This document shows positions 6,735 through 9,228 of a DNA stretch of 9,228 nt, piece after piece; within the stretch, counting starts at the first letter, position 1, and the number at the start of each line of letters is the position of its first letter. Source of the DNA: an uncultured Collinsella sp. (lineage in GTDB: Bacteria > Actinomycetota > Coriobacteriia > Coriobacteriales > Coriobacteriaceae). Below the pieces are notes generated by a model, which did not search any database, had not been told where the DNA came from, and saw only the letters and a list, made by a program, of their open reading frames with translations. The DNA lies in the NCBI GenBank assembly GCA_900544385.1, contig UQVD01000079.1, positions 1 through 9,228 of the forward strand. Direction: 5' to 3'. The position numbers were made by a program, and so were the translations under genes.

Positions 6735-6914
6735 TTACTCGGTAACGATAACCTCGCGGTCCTTGTAGAAACCGCAGCTGGGGCACACGTGATGCGGGAG
6801 CTTGACAGCACCGCAACGGGGGCACGTGGACTGAGCCGCAGCCGAGATCTTCATGTTGGCGGAACGACGGGTGTGAGTGCGGATACGACCCTGCTTTTGT
6901 TTAGGTACGGGCAT
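6735..6914 (-). CDS. rpmF: 50S ribosomal protein L32
   Basis: This 59-aa large-subunit ribosomal protein was found by translating the minus strand here. It begins MPVPKQKQGRIRTHTRRSAN, a basic N-terminal arm typical of L32 (usual form MAVPK/MPVPKRK). Next come a linker and a zinc ribbon of two CxxC pairs, C31-C34 (CPRC) and C44-C47 (CPSC), followed by GFYKDREVI and the stop. All four cysteines are present, so this is the zinc-binding (C+) form. The Shine-Dalgarno AAGGAAGG ends about 5 nt before the ATG. DUF177/yceD lies 64 bp upstream and plsX downstream, matching the widely conserved yceD-rpmF-plsX order. The length is normal for the family, and nothing suggests a pseudogene. Confidence 0.97.
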   Translation of the reverse strand: MPVPKQKQGRIRTHTRRSANMKISAAAQSTCPRCGAVKLPHHVCPSCGFYKDREVIVTE

Positions 6915-6978
6915 AGTGACCTTCCTTATGAACTATCCAGTGTGGCGATTACGCGCAAGTAGCGATACTACCACAGTT

Positions 6979-7533
6979 TTACTCATCAAGCTTGAGATTC
7001 TTCAATGCTGCAAATGGATTTTCCGTGGCAGCGGCCCATTCTGCCTCTGCCTGGGCGGCGCAATCGCATTGCTCGACGTTGAGATTGCAACCGCATGTGG
7101 GGCACAGACCACGGCAATCGGGCTTGCAGAGCACCACAAACGGCGTGTCCATAACGACCGCGTCATTGATAGGCTCACCCAGATCAACGATACGGTCCTC
7201 ACCCAGGAGCTCGTAGCCGTCCTCGTAGGCCTCGGGATCCTCGGGCTCCTCAAAGAGGTAGAACTCCTCGATCTCGCCGGCGATATCAAACGAGGCGGGC
7301 TCCAGGCAACGGTCGCACTCGCCGGTGGCGTGCGCGCGGACCATGCCAGTGAGCAAGACACCGGTACCGGCATTGGTAAAGACAACGTCGTAGTCAATGC
7401 CATCCTGCAGCTGGTACTCCTTCTCGCCCACCGTGTAGGTGGCGACATCGACCTTACCGGTCAGCGGATACGAATCTCCAGGAAACTCGAGCTGCTCGGA
7501 AAGATCGACGGTAACGCTCGGGAACTCAGCCAT
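6979..7533 (-). CDS. yceD: DUF177 (YceD family) cysteine-rich protein
   Basis: This 184-aa protein belongs to the DUF177/YceD family, usually encoded next to rpmF and linked in other organisms to 23S rRNA or large-subunit production; its biochemical role here is inferred. The motif GECDRCLEPASF (71-82) is the family's conserved Cys pair. A second cluster, LCKPDCRGLCPTCG (135-148) then CDC at 156-158, gives a metal-binding-like C-terminal region. The middle is strongly acidic (EEFYLFEEPEDPEAYED). The ATG at 7533 shares a base with the stop of the upstream coiled-coil gene (TAATG), with no strong Shine-Dalgarno, so translation is probably coupled. The frame is open for 17 codons further upstream, but that stretch lies inside the neighbour and lacks family similarity. 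All family cysteines visible to me are present. Confidence 0.9.
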   Translation of the reverse strand: MAEFPSVTVDLSEQLEFPGDSYPLTGKVDVATYTVGEKEYQLQDGIDYDVVFTNAGTGVLLTGMVRAHATGECDRCLEPASFDIAGEIEEFYLFEEPEDPEAYEDGYELLGEDRIVDLGEPINDAVVMDTPFVVLCKPDCRGLCPTCGCNLNVEQCDCAAQAEAEWAAATENPFAALKNLKLDE

Positions 7534-8030
7534 TACCACTGACCATTCTGTTGGGCGGCACCCTCGTTGAGCTGCTGACGGCAACGGGTAACGGTGCCGG
7601 TCAGGCTCTTGAGGTTCTCCTCCAGGTGCGTAAAGACCTGCTCTGCGTAGTCCTCAGCAGCATAACGCGTCTCGCGCTCGTACTGCTGGGCACGATCACG
7701 GATGTCGTCGGCCTGCTGCTGCGCAAGTCGGACGATCTCCTGCTCACCGGCAATGGTGAGGGCCTGCTGCTGAGCGTCGGCGATGATGGAATCGGCCTGA
7801 GCGGCGGCGGAAGCCATAAGCTCCTCGCGCTCCTTAAGGATACGGCGGGACTTCTGCCACTCCTCGGGATAGCTCATGCGGATCTCGTCGAGGATGTTGA
7901 AGAACACGTCGGCGTCGATGACCTTGAACTGAGCGTTCTTGCCGAAAGGCGGCTTGGCTTCCTCGATCAGCCCTTCGAGCTCATCGACCAAGCTGACGAT
8001 CCTATCGCCAGGAAAATTCTCGCCCGGCAT
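7533..8030 (-). CDS. DivIVA/SepIVA-like coiled-coil protein
   Basis: This 165-aa protein has no catalytic motif or membrane segment. Residues about 8-28 (DRIVSLVDELEGLIEEAKP) and 35-55 (FKVIDADVFFNILDEIRMS) are predicted helices or turns. From about 55 to 155 there is a long, charged, Ala/Gln-rich coiled coil (ADSIIADAQQQA, RLAQQQADDIRDRAQQYERE). Such proteins are often annotated as DivIVA-domain or ATP-synthase-subunit-B-like. In Mycobacterium the gene just upstream of the DUF177 gene near rnc/smc/ftsY (Rv2927c) is SepIVA, a division and envelope-growth factor; the position and architecture here match that, so a septation or envelope role is inferred. The ATG at 8030 is chosen because AAAGGAG precedes it at good spacing; an ATG eight codons upstream lacks this. 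coaD ends 68 bp upstream. The stop overlaps the DUF177 ATG. Confidence 0.7.
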   Translation of the reverse strand: MPGENFPGDRIVSLVDELEGLIEEAKPPFGKNAQFKVIDADVFFNILDEIRMSYPEEWQKSRRILKEREELMASAAAQADSIIADAQQQALTIAGEQEIVRLAQQQADDIRDRAQQYERETRYAAEDYAEQVFTHLEENLKSLTGTVTRCRQQLNEGAAQQNGQW

Positions 8031-8098
8031 CCGGTCTCCTTTCATAGGTAACATATCATCGTGCTAGTTTACCACATGCCACCAGGCAATAAAAAACG

Positions 8099-8596
8099 TC
8101 ACGAAAAGCGATGTCTGAGCGCTTCGACCACGTTGGACGGGACAAACGTCGATACATCGCTGCCGAGCGAGGCGATCTGGCGAACGACCGAGCTCGAGAT
8201 ATAGCCGTACTGCGGCGCACTCATGACAAAGATGGACTCCAGCTCGTTATCCAAGCGGTAGTTGAGGTCGGCCTGCTGCAGCTCGTACTCAAAGTCAGTC
8301 ATGGCGCGCAGACCCTTGACCACGGCCCCCGCCCCCTGATCACGAGCGAAGTCGACCAAGAGGCCAGTAAAGGGCAGGACCTCGACGCCATCGATATCAC
8401 CGAGTGCCTCACGGGCCAGCGCCACGCGTTCATCGAGCGTAAACGTGGTGCCCACACCGTTTTTGCCCTGCGACTCGGCAACGGCCACGATCACACTGGG
8501 AAAAATGCGGCGGGCGCGGCGGATGACGTCGATATGGCCAAACGTGATGGGATCGAAGGTACCCGGAACGATGACGCGGTTAATGGTGTCACTCAT
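8099..8596 (-). CDS. coaD: Phosphopantetheine adenylyltransferase
   Basis: CoaD transfers AMP from ATP to 4'-phosphopantetheine, making dephospho-CoA in the penultimate step of CoA synthesis. The 165-aa cytosolic protein has the nucleotidyltransferase motif PGTFDPITFGH (11-21, T/HxGH with His21), the substrate-binding block VKGLRAMTDFEYE (93-105) and the ATP-site motif ISSSVVR (133-139). Length is normal for the family. The ATG at 8596 is supported by AGGGGG about 6-7 nt upstream and by the family N-terminus; the frame is open 40 codons further up, but that part is out-of-frame rsmD sequence. It overlaps the end of rsmD by 8 nt, and rsmD-coaD is a very common pair. Its product supplies the CoA from which holo-ACP (acpP in this cluster) receives its prosthetic group. 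Confidence 0.98.
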   Translation of the reverse strand: MSDTINRVIVPGTFDPITFGHIDVIRRARRIFPSVIVAVAESQGKNGVGTTFTLDERVALAREALGDIDGVEVLPFTGLLVDFARDQGAGAVVKGLRAMTDFEYELQQADLNYRLDNELESIFVMSAPQYGYISSSVVRQIASLGSDVSTFVPSNVVEALRHRFS

Positions 8597-9181
8597 GGGC
8601 ATCCCCCTGAAACGTCGTGCCGTCGCTGTCATCGGCATCGGTGGCGGTATCGTCATCCTCGCCCTCGCCGACCCAACGGAGCAGGTCGACCGAGGTGATG
8701 CCATAGCGTTTCTCACGCACGGTTACAAAGCCGGCAGGATGTGCACCCGCGTCGGCGGCAGCATGCTCAAACAGAGCATAGGCACCCGGGGTGAGCAGAC
8801 CCTGCTGGGCCAGGTTCTGCAGCAGCTCGTCGACCGGCTTGGCACCAAAAGCATAGGGCGGGTCGAGCAAGACCAGATCGAAGGGGCCACCCGGCACGCG
8901 GCCGCGCGAAGCGCTCGCAAGGACATCGCCCGTCACCACACGCCAACGCGCGCGATCGCGACAGAGCGACTCGGTATTCTTGGTAATGAGCCGCGCGGCG
9001 TTGCGATCGATCTCAAACGTCGTGAGCGAGCGGGCCCCACGAGAGAGCATCTCTAACCCTAAGGCACCGGAGCCACCAAAGGCGTCCAGCACACGAACCT
9101 CGTCCAAATCGAAATCGAATGCCGACATGACCATAGATGCGCACGCCTCGCGCACGCGATCAGTCGTGGGGCGGGTAACAT
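8589..9181 (-). CDS. rsmD: RsmD, 16S rRNA (guanine966-N2)-methyltransferase, 5' end missing
   Basis: RsmD methylates G966 of 16S rRNA with S-adenosylmethionine. The gene is cut at its 5' end by the adapter. The frame stays open from 9181 and reads VTRPTTDRVREA, the conserved RsmD block near residue 20, so the GTG at 9155 is an internal Val and not a start; roughly 15-20 N-terminal residues are lost. The Rossmann motif I is VLDAFGGSGALGLE, motif II FEID, and the catalytic N-methyltransferase motif is DPPY in LVLLDPPYAFG. After the usual end of the fold there is an acidic tail of about 25 residues (GEGEDDDTATDADDSDG). The stop lies 8 nt inside coaD. Truncation is an assembly artefact, not a mutation. 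Confidence 0.95.
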
Positions 9182-9228
9182 CTGTCTCTTATACACATCT
9201 CCGAGCCCACGAGACCGATCAGTATCTC
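9182..9228 (-). other. Residual Illumina Nextera i7 adapter (artefact), inverted copy
   Basis: Reverse complement of the block at 1-48. Positions 9182-9200 are the mosaic end CTGTCTCTTATACACATCT, 9201-9215 the read-2 stem, 9216-9223 CGATCAGT (the same i7 index as at the start, opposite orientation) and 9224-9228 ATCTC (start of the P7 complement). From memory CGATCAGT is a Nextera XT v2 i7 index. It is not genomic, and it truncates rsmD. Confidence 0.98.

Noticed and set aside
6915..6978. Promoter for rpmF in the 64-bp gap
   Set aside because: Only weak -10-like words (TAGTAT, GATAGT) without a matching -35 at proper spacing; not enough to call.
8031..8098. Terminator or promoter between coaD and the SepIVA-like gene
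   Set aside because: There is a T6 run just after the coaD stop, but no adequate stem adjoins it, and no paired -35/-10 boxes are convincing. The 68 bp hold only the Shine-Dalgarno that I can support.
8597..8716. N-terminal extension of coaD
   Set aside because: It is out-of-frame rsmD sequence; the family N-terminus and ribosome binding site place the start at 8596.
9153..9155. GTG start for rsmD
   Set aside because: It is an internal Val of the conserved TRPTTDRVREA block, and the frame remains open into the contig edge.
49..9181. CRISPR arrays, tRNA/rRNA genes, toxin-antitoxin, defence or biosynthetic system
   Set aside because: No direct repeats with spacers, no cloverleaf or rRNA sequence, and every frame of size is explained by core genes.
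1..9228. Terminal inverted repeats as ends of a transposon
   Set aside because: The repeats are Nextera adapters with an index and P7 sequence; there is no transposase gene.

Overview
This is a contig of core housekeeping genes from a high-GC Gram-positive bacterium. It is capped at both ends by unremoved Illumina Nextera (Tn5) adapter. Real genomic sequence runs from about 49 to 9181. G+C is roughly 60% by eye. The actinobacterial-style order (coaD, SepIVA-like, DUF177, rpmF ... rnc, smc, ftsY), combined with a Bacillota-style plsX-acpP-rnc-smc-ftsY order, suggests Actinomycetota. The class Coriobacteriia (for example Collinsella or Olsenella relatives) is my best guess, by inference only.

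All genes lie on the minus strand, so transcription runs from high to low coordinates. In that order they are: rsmD (16S rRNA m2G966 methyltransferase, 5' end cut by the contig edge), coaD (CoA biosynthesis), a DivIVA/SepIVA-like coiled-coil protein, a DUF177/YceD cysteine-rich protein, rpmF (ribosomal protein L32, 59 aa), plsX (acyl-ACP:phosphate acyltransferase), acpP (acyl carrier protein), rnc (RNase III), smc (chromosome condensation ATPase) and ftsY (SRP receptor GTPase). After ftsY come a ribosome binding site and three codons (GTG TTT GAT) that look like the start of a further gene, possibly ffh.

The genes are tightly packed. rsmD/coaD overlap by 8 nt, SepIVA-like/DUF177 and smc/ftsY each overlap in a TAATG junction, and the rnc Shine-Dalgarno lies inside the last codons of acpP. 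The longest non-coding gaps are 124 bp (plsX-acpP, with a 22-bp perfect palindrome), 87 bp (rpmF-plsX, with an intrinsic-terminator-like hairpin directly before the plsX ribosome binding site), 68 bp (coaD-SepIVA-like) and 64 bp (DUF177-rpmF). The cluster joins ribosome production (rsmD, DUF177, rpmF, rnc), lipid precursor supply (coaD, plsX, acpP), envelope growth or division (SepIVA-like), chromosome segregation (smc) and membrane protein targeting (ftsY).

I found no mobile element, CRISPR array, tRNA, rRNA, defence system or obviously new system. The points most worth a second look are the adapters and the truncations they cause, the probable terminator/attenuator before plsX, the palindrome before acpP, an Asp-to-Asn change at a metal-ligand position of RNase III, and the SepIVA-like protein.
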